DNA of 64,000 nucleotides, taken from assembly GCF_900115605.1 (NCBI RefSeq), contig NZ_FOXC01000003.1, forward strand, positions 1 through 64,000, in the 5' to 3' direction. Below, one piece after another: positions 26,625-35,330 of this stretch. Origin of the DNA: Halolactibacillus halophilus. Its GTDB lineage: Bacteria; Bacillota; Bacilli; Bacillales; Amphibacillaceae. The position numbers and the translations under genes were made by a program. The notes beneath the pieces were generated by a model. The model did not search any database. It saw only the letters and a list, made by a program, of their open reading frames with translations, and was not told the origin of the DNA. Every line of letters begins with the position of its first letter. The stretch's first letter is position 1.

Positions 26625-28349
26625 TTAATTTCTATTCACTTTCTCTATAACAATACCATCTGCAGGATAACCAAATTGGATTGCTTCACCCTCACCTGCT
26701 GATGTACTTTTTAATGAGATGGTAAGATACGTTTTACCTTTTGGTAATTTTACAACTCCTAACTCCGTTTGTTCGTTCAATCGAAGTGTTCCTTCAACTT
26801 TTTGTTCGCCTATTTGCACATTAATTATAGTGTTTGGCTTTATAACCTTACCTTTAAATGACAGCTTATAATAATCATCCGCTAGGACGTCTACATTTAT
26901 AATTTGGGCATCGCCTGCACTGGTCCAATTATACGTAAAATGACTAGATGCTTTTACTTGCCCCTCTAAATGTACGGGTGCATATGTTGGAATCAATGTA
27001 CTGTCTTCATCTTTATAGCCAATATAAAACGTTGCGATTTGGTGCGATCTACCCGAGTGAATTAAATCGACATACCATTCTTTTAGGGCAGCTTTTAACT
27101 CCTCGGTTTTTTGAGGATAGTCTAAAGACAAATCTTTCGTTTCTTGGAGATCTTCTTCTATATCAAATAATTCATAAGTATCTAGACCTGTCTTAACCAG
27201 TTTATATTTCCCTTCTCTAACAGAAATATTTTCTCTTTGTTGTTCAAATGTCAGTTTTTCACTAGTGGGCATAACCTCCCACTCTTCATTTCTACCTTCC
27301 CACCAAGTTTCATGCGTACCATTAAATAGAAATCTATTAGGTACATCGGAATCACCTTCTAAAGTCGGTATTAAACTTAGTCCATCGATACTTAATGACT
27401 CGTTCAACATATTTGAATTTGTGATATCTAAAATCGTTGGGAATATATCCATGCAACTAGCAAAGTCAGTTATTAAGCGCGGTTTGAACTTCTTAGGGTA
27501 CTGAATAAAGCAAGGTACTCGCGAACCATTTTCCCATATAGTCCCTTTATTCCCTCTCATATTTGGTGGATTTCTTAAATCCATTTCAGCTTGAGTCAAA
27601 CTACCATTTATAGAACAGTCGCCAATTGGACCATTGTCACTCATATAAATAATTAGGGTGTTATCCATTATATTCTTTTCTTCTAATTTGTTAAAAAGTC
27701 TACCAACGTTTTGATCAATTTGTTCAACCATTCCATATATTGTTGACAAACCCTTCGATAAACCTTTCGCCTGATATTTATCTACATACGCATCAGGCGC
27801 TTCCCAAGGTTCGTGAGGACCTAAATAGGGTAAGTACAAGAAAAAAGGTTGATCACTATTGTCATCAATAAAATCAATAGCTAAATCAGTTAAAACATCC
27901 GTTGTCCACCCCTTAGTCTCAACCATATGACCGTTATAATCCATTCTACAATTATAATGTTGATATAAGGTAGCAACCCATGCCTCGTCAAAGCCACGAT
28001 TGTAAGGTAAATAAGCATTTGTTTTACCAGAATGCCATTTCCCCATCATAGCAGTCTTATATCCATTGTCTTTTAAAACCTCTGGTAGCATTACTTCATC
28101 AATATTCACAAAATCTCTACCACCATGAACATGAGAAACACCTGTTTTTAAGAAGTTTCTCCCTGTCAAAAGAGAAGCTCGGGTTGGAGCACAAACAGGT
28201 GAAGCATGGAAATTATGAAATCTTACACTATTTTCTCCTAAACGGTCTAACGTAGGTGTTTCAATATGCTCGTTATCATGTATGCCAATATCTCCGTAGC
28301 CTTGATCATCCGTTAATATTAAAACAATATTTGGTTTTTTATTTTTCAT
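26625..28349 (-). CDS. Cys-type sulfatase (formylglycine-dependent, family S1)
   Basis: This 574-residue enzyme removes sulfate from an organic ester, most likely on a sugar. It begins with the metal-binding IVLILTDDQGYGD, and the active site is SPVCAPTRASLLTGR: C53-A-P-T-R57 fits the C-X-P-X-R rule for oxidation of Cys to formylglycine. Further marks are MMGKWHSG and YMSDNGPIGD. The last 130 residues form a beta-rich extra domain. There is no signal peptide, so it stays in the cytoplasm, in keeping with the cytoplasmic maturase encoded next. The ATG at 28349 has GAGAGGTG upstream; an earlier start adds five residues. The exact sulfated sugar cannot be read from the sequence. Confidence 0.93.
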   Translation of the reverse strand: MKNKKPNIVLILTDDQGYGDIGIHDNEHIETPTLDRLGENSVRFHNFHASPVCAPTRASLLTGRNFLKTGVSHVHGGRDFVNIDEVMLPEVLKDNGYKTAMMGKWHSGKTNAYLPYNRGFDEAWVATLYQHYNCRMDYNGHMVETKGWTTDVLTDLAIDFIDDNSDQPFFLYLPYLGPHEPWEAPDAYVDKYQAKGLSKGLSTIYGMVEQIDQNVGRLFNKLEEKNIMDNTLIIYMSDNGPIGDCSINGSLTQAEMDLRNPPNMRGNKGTIWENGSRVPCFIQYPKKFKPRLITDFASCMDIFPTILDITNSNMLNESLSIDGLSLIPTLEGDSDVPNRFLFNGTHETWWEGRNEEWEVMPTSEKLTFEQQRENISVREGKYKLVKTGLDTYELFDIEEDLQETKDLSLDYPQKTEELKAALKEWYVDLIHSGRSHQIATFYIGYKDEDSTLIPTYAPVHLEGQVKASSHFTYNWTSAGDAQIINVDVLADDYYKLSFKGKVIKPNTIINVQIGEQKVEGTLRLNEQTELGVVKLPKGKTYLTISLKSTSAGEGEAIQFGYPADGIVIEKVNRN

Positions 28350-28410
28350 TTTTACACCTCTCATTTTAATAAAAGATCCTTTTTATATTTTTATTTAATT
28401 TGATTTAAAT

Positions 28411-28454
28411 CAAAAGAGACTAATCACCCAGTACAAGGTGTCTTAGCCTCTTTG
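28411..28454 (-). terminator. Imperfect hairpin between phosphorylase and sulfatase genes (attenuator)
   Basis: CAAAGAGGCTAAGACACC pairs imperfectly with GGTGATTAGTCTCTTTTG on the minus strand. No long T run follows, so partial read-through to the sulfatase gene is expected. Confidence 0.5.
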
Positions 28455-28459
28455 ATTAA

Positions 28460-29482
28460 TCACTTAATTCCTATCTCTGCATCATCCGCTACGTCTTCTG
28501 AGGTTTCCTTTACATATTCAACAATTTCGTCAACGGTTGTGTATGCAAGACCAACATACGTATCAGCTGCGCCGTAATAGATAGCGATTTTACCTGTGTC
28601 GGCATCATGTAGTGTCGCACAAGGGAAGATAACATTATCAACAAAACCTGTTGTTTCGTATTGTTCTTCCGGTGTTAACACAAAGTTTTTTGAACGATAT
28701 TTCACTTTTGAAGGTTCTTCGAGGTCTAAAATAACCGCACCCATCGAGTAAACAAAACCGTTACATGTGCCTGTAACACCATGATAAAACATAAGCCAAC
28801 CTTCTGACGTTTCAATCGGCGCTGGACCGCCACCAATCTTCACATTTTGCCACCAACCGTAGCCACCTTTTGACATTACGTGGCGGTGTTTGCCCCAGTA
28901 AGTCATATCCGGTGACTCACTTAAGAACACATCACCAAATGGTGTATGACCACTGTCACTTGGACGAGACAGCATCACATAGTTACCGTTAATTTTACGT
29001 GGGAATAATACCCCATTTCGGTTAAATGGTAAGAACGGGTTTTCTAAGCGGACAAACGTTTTAAAGTCATCTGTCTTTGCTACACCAATTGCCGCACCAT
29101 AGAAGTCCGTACACCAAATAATGTAGTACGTTCCTTCTACTTTTAATAACCGTGGATCATACGCTGACGGTGGTTGGAAGCTGTTACCTTCTTCATCAAC
29201 GAATGGAATTTTTTCTTCTTCAATCTCCCAGTTCAAACCATCTTGACTCTTACCTAAGTGTAAGTGTGGGCGCCCATCGATCGTTTCAGCACGTAAAACA
29301 CCAACAAATTCATTGTTATAACTAACAACCGCACTATTAAAAATACGAGCAATCCCTTTTGCGGGGTTACGTTTAATAATTGGGTTTTGACTGTGACGCC
29401 AAACAGGCGCGTTTAATCCTGCCGGTTTATCCTCCCAAGGCATTGCATGAATTTTATCAGCTATTATTTTAACTTTTGTCAT
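28460..29482 (-). CDS. GH130 beta-1,4-mannooligosaccharide phosphorylase (GH130_2 type)
   Basis: The 340-residue enzyme phosphorolyses the non-reducing mannose of mannooligosaccharides, giving mannose 1-phosphate. It has the single-domain five-bladed propeller pattern with catalytic D109 in SAYDPRLLKVEG, phosphate-contact motifs SRPSDSGHTPFGD and GGGPAPIET, and YHGVTG. Its short N terminus and length match the mannooligosaccharide phosphorylases (as RaMP2) rather than mannosylglucose phosphorylases, which are longer, like the one at 36509-37687. It lies 26 bases behind the ABC permease gene, so import and phosphorolysis are co-expressed. Phosphorolysis saves ATP on the imported sugar. Confidence 0.9.
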   Translation of the reverse strand: MTKVKIIADKIHAMPWEDKPAGLNAPVWRHSQNPIIKRNPAKGIARIFNSAVVSYNNEFVGVLRAETIDGRPHLHLGKSQDGLNWEIEEEKIPFVDEEGNSFQPPSAYDPRLLKVEGTYYIIWCTDFYGAAIGVAKTDDFKTFVRLENPFLPFNRNGVLFPRKINGNYVMLSRPSDSGHTPFGDVFLSESPDMTYWGKHRHVMSKGGYGWWQNVKIGGGPAPIETSEGWLMFYHGVTGTCNGFVYSMGAVILDLEEPSKVKYRSKNFVLTPEEQYETTGFVDNVIFPCATLHDADTGKIAIYYGAADTYVGLAYTTVDEIVEYVKETSEDVADDAEIGIK

Positions 29483-29507
29483 AGTAAATGTCCCCTTTCA
29501 GTATCGA

Positions 29508-30347
29508 TTATTTAACCGATCCGTTCGTTAATCCGTTATAAATATATTTTTGTAAGAAAATGAAGGCAATTAATGTAGGAATAATCGCAATCATGACACC
29601 AGCAGTTATCACTTGCCACTCTGCTCCAAAAGGTCCTTGGAACTTAAAGAGCGATGTTGATATTACTTGTAAATCAGTTTTCGGCATATATAAGAACGGC
29701 GTGTAGAAGTCGTTATAGACGTTAACCCCTTTAATAATAAACACCGTGACAATTGCCGGTTTTAAGAGCGGCAATACAATCTTACGATAAATCGTTAAGT
29801 AAGAAGCTCCATCAAGCATAGCCGATTCATCAAGTGAAACTGATATCGAGTCCATAAACTGCAAGAAGATATATACAGCAATAATATCCGTTCCAAGGTA
29901 CAACACAATCGCCGCAAAGATGGTATTAAATAAACCTAAGCGGTGAACGATTTGAAATGTCGCTACTTGGGTTGTAACTGCCGGAATTAATGTCGCTAGT
30001 AAAAATCCACCTAAAATATATTTACTTCCTCTAAATGTAAATCTATGCAACACAAATGCTACCATCGAGCCAATCAATGTTGTCCCAATAACAGAAGTGA
30101 TTAGAATAATTAAGGTGTTTTTAAAACCAACCAACATATTCCCTTCACTAAAAGCACGTGTGTAATTTTCAAAGTTCAACCAATTCTCAGGTAAAGCTAA
30201 AGCTCCTGTTGATCCGTATTCATTCCCTGTCTTAAATGAAGCAAAGAAAATTGCTAAAATTGGAATGATACTGAAGGTTGCGCCAAGCAACAGCGTGAAA
30301 TATTTAAATACTTTCCCTAACGTTCGTTTACTGTCCACTTTACTCAT
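29508..30347 (-). CDS. Sugar ABC transporter permease (MalG family)
   Basis: The 279-residue inner-membrane protein has six predicted spans and the EAA loop DESAMLDGASYLTIYRKIVLPLLKP, here in the form that docks the ATPase. Its start overlaps the stop of the other permease gene (ATGAGTAA), with GGAGGGG just before; a GTG three codons earlier is an alternative. It forms the importer with the MalF-type permease and the binding lipoprotein. No ATPase gene is in the cluster, so a shared MsmK-type ATPase elsewhere must drive it, which is common in CUT1 systems of Firmicutes. Confidence 0.93.
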   Translation of the reverse strand: MSKVDSKRTLGKVFKYFTLLLGATFSIIPILAIFFASFKTGNEYGSTGALALPENWLNFENYTRAFSEGNMLVGFKNTLIILITSVIGTTLIGSMVAFVLHRFTFRGSKYILGGFLLATLIPAVTTQVATFQIVHRLGLFNTIFAAIVLYLGTDIIAVYIFLQFMDSISVSLDESAMLDGASYLTIYRKIVLPLLKPAIVTVFIIKGVNVYNDFYTPFLYMPKTDLQVISTSLFKFQGPFGAEWQVITAGVMIAIIPTLIAFIFLQKYIYNGLTNGSVK

Positions 30348-31248
30348 CCCCTCCACTAAAGAACTTTCTCTGAACGCCTGTTACAACAACGACAATAAAG
30401 AGTAAAATTACCGCCATCGCAGAACCAAGACCAATCTTACCGTACTTAAATGCTGTATTTACTGTTTGAATAACAAAAGTAGCACTACCATTCGCTCCAC
30501 CCGTCATAATAAACGGAATTTCAAAAGCACTGAGGGATCCACTAATTGCTAGAATTAAGTTTAATGACACGATAATTTTAATACTTGGTAAAATAATGTA
30601 ACGGAATTGATGCCAACGATTTGCACCATCGATCTCCGACGCTTCATATATTTCATTTGGAATCGATGAAATTGCTCCGAGGAAAATAATGAAATTAAAG
30701 CCCATATAACGCCAAATAGACACACCTGCTAACGAGTAGTTAATCAAATCTGGGTTACCTAACCACTTTTGCGTAAGCTGCCCTAATCCAATTGCTTGAA
30801 GGACAGTATCAAGGGTTCCATCTGCTCTAAAGAAGAACAAAAACATTAAGCCAATTGCCACACCATTTAGTAAATAAGGGAAGAACAAAATGCCTTTGAA
30901 AAAGTTTTTGAACTTCACTTCAAAACTAAGGATCGTCGCAAAGTATAACGCAATTGCTAATTGAACAAATGTCGCGAAGAAATAATACAAACTTACTTTA
31001 AAAACCGCAAAGTATTCTGGATTTGAAAAAATCGTTTTATAGTTTTCAAGCCCAACAAAATTCATCTTGCTATAGCCATTCCAGTCGGTAAAGCTATACC
31101 AAAACATATTGATTACCGGTAAGAACGCGAACGTTATAAGTAGTATCATCGGAATTGCTAAAAACGATACGATAATAATATTACGTTGCGCTTTATAAGA
31201 AATTTTTGAAAAACTTAACTTACTCACTATCTGCTTTATTTTTGACAA
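30340..31248 (-). CDS. Sugar ABC transporter permease (MalF family)
   Basis: The 302-residue membrane protein carries six spans and the EAA motif YEASEIDGANRWHQFRYIILP. It starts with TTG behind AGGAGG nine bases upstream. It overlaps the downstream MalG-type gene by eight bases. A stem-loop between it and the upstream binding-protein gene probably lowers permease expression relative to the binding protein, the usual ratio for these importers. Confidence 0.93.
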   Translation of the reverse strand: MSKIKQIVSKLSFSKISYKAQRNIIIVSFLAIPMILLITFAFLPVINMFWYSFTDWNGYSKMNFVGLENYKTIFSNPEYFAVFKVSLYYFFATFVQLAIALYFATILSFEVKFKNFFKGILFFPYLLNGVAIGLMFLFFFRADGTLDTVLQAIGLGQLTQKWLGNPDLINYSLAGVSIWRYMGFNFIIFLGAISSIPNEIYEASEIDGANRWHQFRYIILPSIKIIVSLNLILAISGSLSAFEIPFIMTGGANGSATFVIQTVNTAFKYGKIGLGSAMAVILLFIVVVVTGVQRKFFSGGDE

Positions 31249-31310
31249 GGGTCCGCACCTCCTAATGCCTAATCTCTAGCCGCAAGCGTATTTCTATCTA
31301 TTAAAGATGA

Positions 31311-31340
31311 GAAAAGGAGCACATGAAGCACTCCCTTTCT
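31311..31340 (-). terminator. Partial terminator between binding protein and permease genes
   Basis: On the minus strand AAAGGGAGTGC, a five-base loop and GTGCTCCTTTT form a stem with two wobble pairs, then a T-rich tail. Likely attenuator that favours the binding protein. Confidence 0.6.
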
Positions 31341-31362
31341 ATCTATTTAAGCTGTTTTAACG

Positions 31363-32724
31363 TTATTCCATAACTTTGTTGTAAGCTGTTTCCCAAGCAT
31401 CGTTCCAGTCATTCATAACATCATCAAAGGACATGTCACGATTACCAATAGCTGCTTCAATTAAAATTTGTTTTTTATCCGGCATCCATAGACCAACTTC
31501 TGATTCTTTATCAATCGCGTCTAATTTACCTTTTAATTCTTCAGGAGATGGCTCGAGCATAACGAATTCAGCACCTGCTGCCTCTGCATCCGCTAATGTA
31601 TCAGGAAGTGGCATATCTTTAGCTGCACTAATACCACCAGCTTGCTCCACAGAGTATCCTGATTCATTAATAAACCAATCAACCCACGCAAAAGCTGCCG
31701 GTTTGTTTTCACTAAATTTACTAATAGAAATATTATAATCACCACTTAGAGAGAACAATGTTCGATCTGCATCATTAGGAAAGGCCATAATTGCAATATC
31801 ATCAGGGTTCGGACCTGCTCCTTGGATTTGACCTAAAGCCCAAGAACCAAGAACCATTGTCGCAATTTCGCCTTCATTCATCATGACTTTAGAAGCTTCC
31901 CAGTCTGTTGTAAGTGGATCTTCTTCAATTAAACCTTGTTCAGCCACATCATACATAAGTTTGTAATGATCGTAGTGCGGATCCCCCGCTTCAAATGGAC
32001 GCGGATCTTCTAAACTATCGATGTTATAATAGGTTTCAGTACCAGCTGTCGTTGATACCGCTCCCTGCCATTGCGTTAATGGCCATGCATCTGCATAGTT
32101 TGTATATAGCGGAATGGCGTCAGTATTATCTTTCACCATTTGTAGCGCCGCTAAAAATTCTGCTTTAGTTTGGGGTATTTCAGTTACACCAGCTTCTTCA
32201 AAGACAGCTTTATTATAGACAACCCCTGTATACGTAACCGCAATTGGAATACCATAAACGGTATCATTAACTGCACGTTCTTCAACACCTAAGTATTTTT
32301 CTTGCATTTCTTCTAATGTACCCATAGGCTCAAAGAAATTTGGAACATCTTGAACTGGTAACTCAGTAGGTAAATATTGTACATCGCCGAAATCTTGCGT
32401 ATTTATACGTGGCATAATATCACCACCATAATCATTCAATGCTTCGAACGTCACATTTACATTAGAATACTTCGATTCAAACTGTTCTTTATAATCTTGG
32501 AAGACATCGTCAACAATATCTGTACGGTTTGTAATAACCGTTAAATCGCCTTCGATTTCTTCAGGATCCATGTCTTTCCATGCTTCACTCATTGGCACAT
32601 CTTTACTTGATCCATCATCTGAACCAGTACCGTCTGAACCTGACGTATCGTCATCCCCGCCACATGCCGCTAGAGCAACTAACATAAACAGACTCATTAA
32701 TAAAACCATCAACTTTTTACCCAT
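31363..32724 (-). CDS. Sugar ABC transporter substrate-binding lipoprotein
   Basis: The 453-residue protein has a lipoprotein signal peptide ending in the lipobox ALAACGG, followed by a Ser/Gly/Asp-rich linker, then a family 1 solute-binding fold (GDLTVITNRTDIVDDVFQDY...). It is anchored outside the membrane and delivers oligosaccharide to the two permeases encoded next. It is the first gene of the long minus-strand mannan operon. In front of it lie a CG-centred operator (32771-32786) and a cre-like site (32805-32818). Specificity for mannooligosaccharides is inferred from the enzymes encoded downstream. Confidence 0.92.
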   Translation of the reverse strand: MGKKLMVLLMSLFMLVALAACGGDDDTSGSDGTGSDDGSSKDVPMSEAWKDMDPEEIEGDLTVITNRTDIVDDVFQDYKEQFESKYSNVNVTFEALNDYGGDIMPRINTQDFGDVQYLPTELPVQDVPNFFEPMGTLEEMQEKYLGVEERAVNDTVYGIPIAVTYTGVVYNKAVFEEAGVTEIPQTKAEFLAALQMVKDNTDAIPLYTNYADAWPLTQWQGAVSTTAGTETYYNIDSLEDPRPFEAGDPHYDHYKLMYDVAEQGLIEEDPLTTDWEASKVMMNEGEIATMVLGSWALGQIQGAGPNPDDIAIMAFPNDADRTLFSLSGDYNISISKFSENKPAAFAWVDWFINESGYSVEQAGGISAAKDMPLPDTLADAEAAGAEFVMLEPSPEELKGKLDAIDKESEVGLWMPDKKQILIEAAIGNRDMSFDDVMNDWNDAWETAYNKVME

Positions 32725-32770
32725 AATTAAACACCCTTTCTTTTTTAAAAACTAACATTAACCTAACTTT

Positions 32771-32786
32771 AAGTTATCGATAAGTT
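32771..32786. promoter_or_regulatory. Candidate operator of the local LacI regulator, site A
   Basis: AAGTTATCGATAAGTT, CG-centred near-palindrome upstream of the ABC operon. It shares its form with sites at 34489, 38867 and 48898. Confidence 0.65.
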
Positions 32787-32804
32787 AATAACTACATTGT
32801 ATAT

Positions 32805-32818
32805 TGAAAACGGTTACT
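32805..32818 (+). promoter_or_regulatory. cre-like CcpA site
   Basis: TGAAAACGGTTACT matches the cre consensus at 13 of 14 positions, upstream of the ABC operon. Confidence 0.5.
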
Positions 32819-33190
32819 CGTCAATAGCTTTTTGTTAAATCTTTTTATTTTTTACTTAATAATAAAATTTAATTTAAGTAAATTTACTTAATCTAATTAA
32901 AAACCATAATTCATGGAGTTTTAACTACTCGACTATATATGGCACAGATACTATTCTATTCCAGGCTACCCCTCCCCCGATCATTTTCAATCGATATATC
33001 TTCTATTATAGCTGACTGATTTAAGTAAATAAATATATTATTACTTTATTTATTACGTTATTAATTTTGCACTTTACTACTGTAGTAGTTTAAAACACCA
33101 CTCGAAAACTCGTTTTCCACCCAACTTCAATGGGACACCTGAGAACAATCCTATATAAAAAGATAAACTCTCTTACTCACAACATTTGAT

Positions 33191-33526
33191 ATGAATGAAG
33201 GCTACGCCATTATTATAAATGGTACGAAGTCATCATCGATCGTTATTCCCACTGGAGGAACAAAAAAGACATATCTCGAATAAGTATTCAACATATCAAA
33301 CGGCGAAAACAAAAAATACCGTCGGTTCAAGCGATACTAGCGACTCATGTTAAAATATGGTAAGGTCCTCTCAAGTACAGAATATAAGCACTATACTATG
33401 TTCGGACAGCTGCCATCTAAATCCGTTGTAGATATTATGTTAAAGTATTCTGATGAACTAAAAGCAAACCATAGCCTTATCCAACGATGCTTTAAAGCTT
33501 TAGATGATAGGAATGTTGAACCATAG
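33191..33526 (+). pseudogene. Remnant of an ISL3-like transposase
   Basis: Broken pieces of a transposase C-terminal half read on the + strand: NGENKKYRRFKRY, a TAG where Trp would be expected, then RLMLKYGKVL, YKHYTMFGQLPSKSVVDIML and FKALDDRNVEP before a stop at 33526. An earlier piece starts at 33191 (MNEGYAIIINGTK) in another frame. The pattern resembles ISL3-family transposases, but this is from memory of the family and not a search. Several stops and frame shifts show it is dead. Confidence 0.5.
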
Positions 33527-33547
33527 AAAAAAGCACAAAACAAAACA

Positions 33548-33581
33548 CATGTTTCAGCTGCATAAAAAGAGCTGAAACATG
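33548..33581 (-). terminator. Terminator hairpin, copy 1 of a duplicated pair
   Basis: CATGTTTCAGCT (33548-33559) pairs with AGCTGAAACATG (33570-33581), followed on the minus strand by GTGTTTTGTTTTG. Almost the same hairpin occurs at 34604-34641. Confidence 0.75.
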
Positions 33582-33639
33582 CGAATGATAAGTGGTGTTA
33601 TAAAGTTTGCAATATTTCTAGATTTAACATATATAGTAT

Positions 33640-34467
33640 TTAAAATATTTCTAGAGTTTCCCTAGCGTAACGAACGCTTTCTTCTACGTAGGCCCTTTCT
33701 TTTTTTAGAGTGGCATCTTCGTTAATATCTTTTTCAACAGGTATTTCTAATACTATTCTGTTTAAATTCGAGCTACGCTTGAGAATTTCTAGTATCCCCT
33801 TCAAATCTATGATTCCTTGACCTAAAGGAACGCCATATGATTTGAATCCCCAATTCATCATCTCCATTGTATAATCTTTGAAATGAGTATTGATGATATA
33901 GGGTGCTAATTTTCGAACTGAATCAATTGGTTTTTCCTGATGTATCATAAAGTTCCCTAAATCAACACAAACACCAACTGTTTCACTATTAATTGCTTGC
34001 ATGATTTCAACCATTTCATCGACAGTGGCATCACAATGGTTTTCAATAGCAATTTTGATGCCTAATTCATTTGCTGTTGGTATAATATCTTTTATGACGT
34101 TTATTGCTTTATCAACTTCGTATTGAGCATCGGAAGATCCATCATATCGATTAAAACCCATAAATGTTCTCATGAGTTTCGCACCCAGTTTATGAGCTAC
34201 ATATAACTCATTCAATGTATGATTTTCTTCAATTCCTGTAGAACCATACTCAATGAACAGGCCTTTATTTTTTGCATACAGACCCACTTTGCTAAGATAA
34301 TCAGAGTCCCGGCTTTCTAAATGCATAATATCTATTTGCACTCCATCAACATTAAGATTACACATTAGATCCATAAAATCAAATATATCCATAGGATTTT
34401 CGGGTTTAAATACCTCATGTTTTCCAAATGCTAAATGATAGCTATAACTAAATACTCCTAATTCCAT
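33640..34467 (-). CDS. Sugar phosphate isomerase/epimerase-like TIM-barrel protein (2)
   Basis: The 275-residue product is a xylose-isomerase-like TIM barrel. Probable metal ligands are E in IKIAIENHCDATV, D in GVCVDLGNFMI, H in INTHFKDYT and E in RIVLEIPVEKD. It has its own unit: an operator (34489-34504) just upstream of a strong AAGGGGG ribosome site, and a terminator behind it. The shared operator places it in the mannan regulon. It could isomerise an unusual sugar or keto-sugar; the substrate is unknown. It is not closely alike in sequence to the TIM-barrel protein encoded at 21462-22298. Confidence 0.85.
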   Translation of the reverse strand: MELGVFSYSYHLAFGKHEVFKPENPMDIFDFMDLMCNLNVDGVQIDIMHLESRDSDYLSKVGLYAKNKGLFIEYGSTGIEENHTLNELYVAHKLGAKLMRTFMGFNRYDGSSDAQYEVDKAINVIKDIIPTANELGIKIAIENHCDATVDEMVEIMQAINSETVGVCVDLGNFMIHQEKPIDSVRKLAPYIINTHFKDYTMEMMNWGFKSYGVPLGQGIIDLKGILEILKRSSNLNRIVLEIPVEKDINEDATLKKERAYVEESVRYARETLEIF

Positions 34468-34488
34468 ATAGTCCCCCTTAATAAAATT

Positions 34489-34504
34489 AACTTATCGATT
34501 AGCT
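34489..34504. promoter_or_regulatory. Candidate operator of the local LacI regulator, site B
   Basis: AACTTATCGATTAGCT, CG-centred, upstream of the second TIM-barrel gene. Confidence 0.6.
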
Positions 34505-34603
34505 TATAATAATTGTATCACATTCGCTACTAACATGGTAATTATTTTTATTGCGCTTGATAAAAAGTTTAGGCATTTGGTTTTACAATTCATGAGAAAA
34601 AAA

Positions 34604-34641
34604 CACATGTTTCAGCTGCATAAACAGAGCTGAAACATGTG
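34604..34641 (-). terminator. Terminator hairpin, copy 2 of a duplicated pair
   Basis: CACATGTTTCAGCT pairs perfectly with AGCTGAAACATGTG; on the minus strand a run of seven T follows. It closes the DUF624 gene. Confidence 0.85.
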
Positions 34642-34691
34642 AAAAATAAACTTAAAATGATTGGTTAAAAAAGGAATCCATAAAGATCACT

Positions 34692-35285
34692 CTAGCTTTG
34701 ACTTGATTTCTTAACTAAACCTGTCACAACAGCAGCATATCCAGCTGGAAAAACAATGAGAAAAAGTACTGCATTATAATATAAAATACCGAGTAATAAA
34801 GCTACCGCAATAACGAGCGGCACCGTCACTTTTAATTCTTTAATCATTTCAACAAAACCTTCAGCAAAAGCAAGTCGCCCTGGTTTTTTATTTAGCATTA
34901 GATGATAAAAGGTAAAGCTCATTGTTCCAATTAATAACAACAAGAAATAAATAATCACGACGACAAGTACAAGCGATACACCTCTAGCTAAACTATAGGT
35001 AAACAAAGCCATCAACAACAACAAACCGATACTGATAAGAAATGAGAGGAGCTTGTAGTGATCATAGTTCCGGTAATGTTTAAAAAATTGTTGTTTAATA
35101 TATTTGTCATCAACGTCTTCATTTTTTTTCATGGCCTCATACGTTAGAAATACACTGACACATGCGGGTGTTATCCCATAAAGAATGAGCCCTCTTAATA
35201 TTCCTACCCAAAAATATAGCGCTAGCACAATGTAGTGATACACCGTTAGCGTCCATTCAACGACTTTCGTACCGATTGTTCTCAC
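34692..35285 (-). CDS. DUF624 / YesL-family membrane protein
   Basis: The 197-residue product has five or so membrane spans and the YesL-family N-terminal pattern (WVGILRGLILYGITPACVSVF). YesL proteins are small polytopic proteins commonly encoded beside CUT1 sugar ABC importers in Firmicutes; their exact role is unknown. The GTG start follows AAGGGAA with tight spacing. It lies behind the LacI regulator gene, separated by a hairpin that includes that gene's stop codon, so it is probably expressed by read-through. Confidence 0.85.
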   Translation of the reverse strand: MRTIGTKVVEWTLTVYHYIVLALYFWVGILRGLILYGITPACVSVFLTYEAMKKNEDVDDKYIKQQFFKHYRNYDHYKLLSFLISIGLLLLMALFTYSLARGVSLVLVVVIIYFLLLLIGTMSFTFYHLMLNKKPGRLAFAEGFVEMIKELKVTVPLVIAVALLLGILYYNAVLFLIVFPAGYAAVVTGLVKKSSQS

Positions 35286-35302
35286 TTCCCTTCTTAAGAC
35301 AA

Positions 35303-35330
35303 AAAGACAAGAGCATTACTCTTGTCTTTT
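35303..35330 (-). terminator. Terminator overlapping the end of the LacI gene
   Basis: AGACAAGAG pairs with CTCTTGTCT around the regulator's stop codon, followed on the minus strand by TTTTTGTC. Confidence 0.75.

Larger units (their letters stand above)
32725..33190. other. Long AT-rich regulatory spacer
   Basis: No gene was found. Besides the operator and cre-like site it holds a perfect 18-bp palindrome (32874-32891, AAGTAAATTTACTT core). The large size suggests the promoter of the ABC operon plus decayed sequence. Confidence 0.5.
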
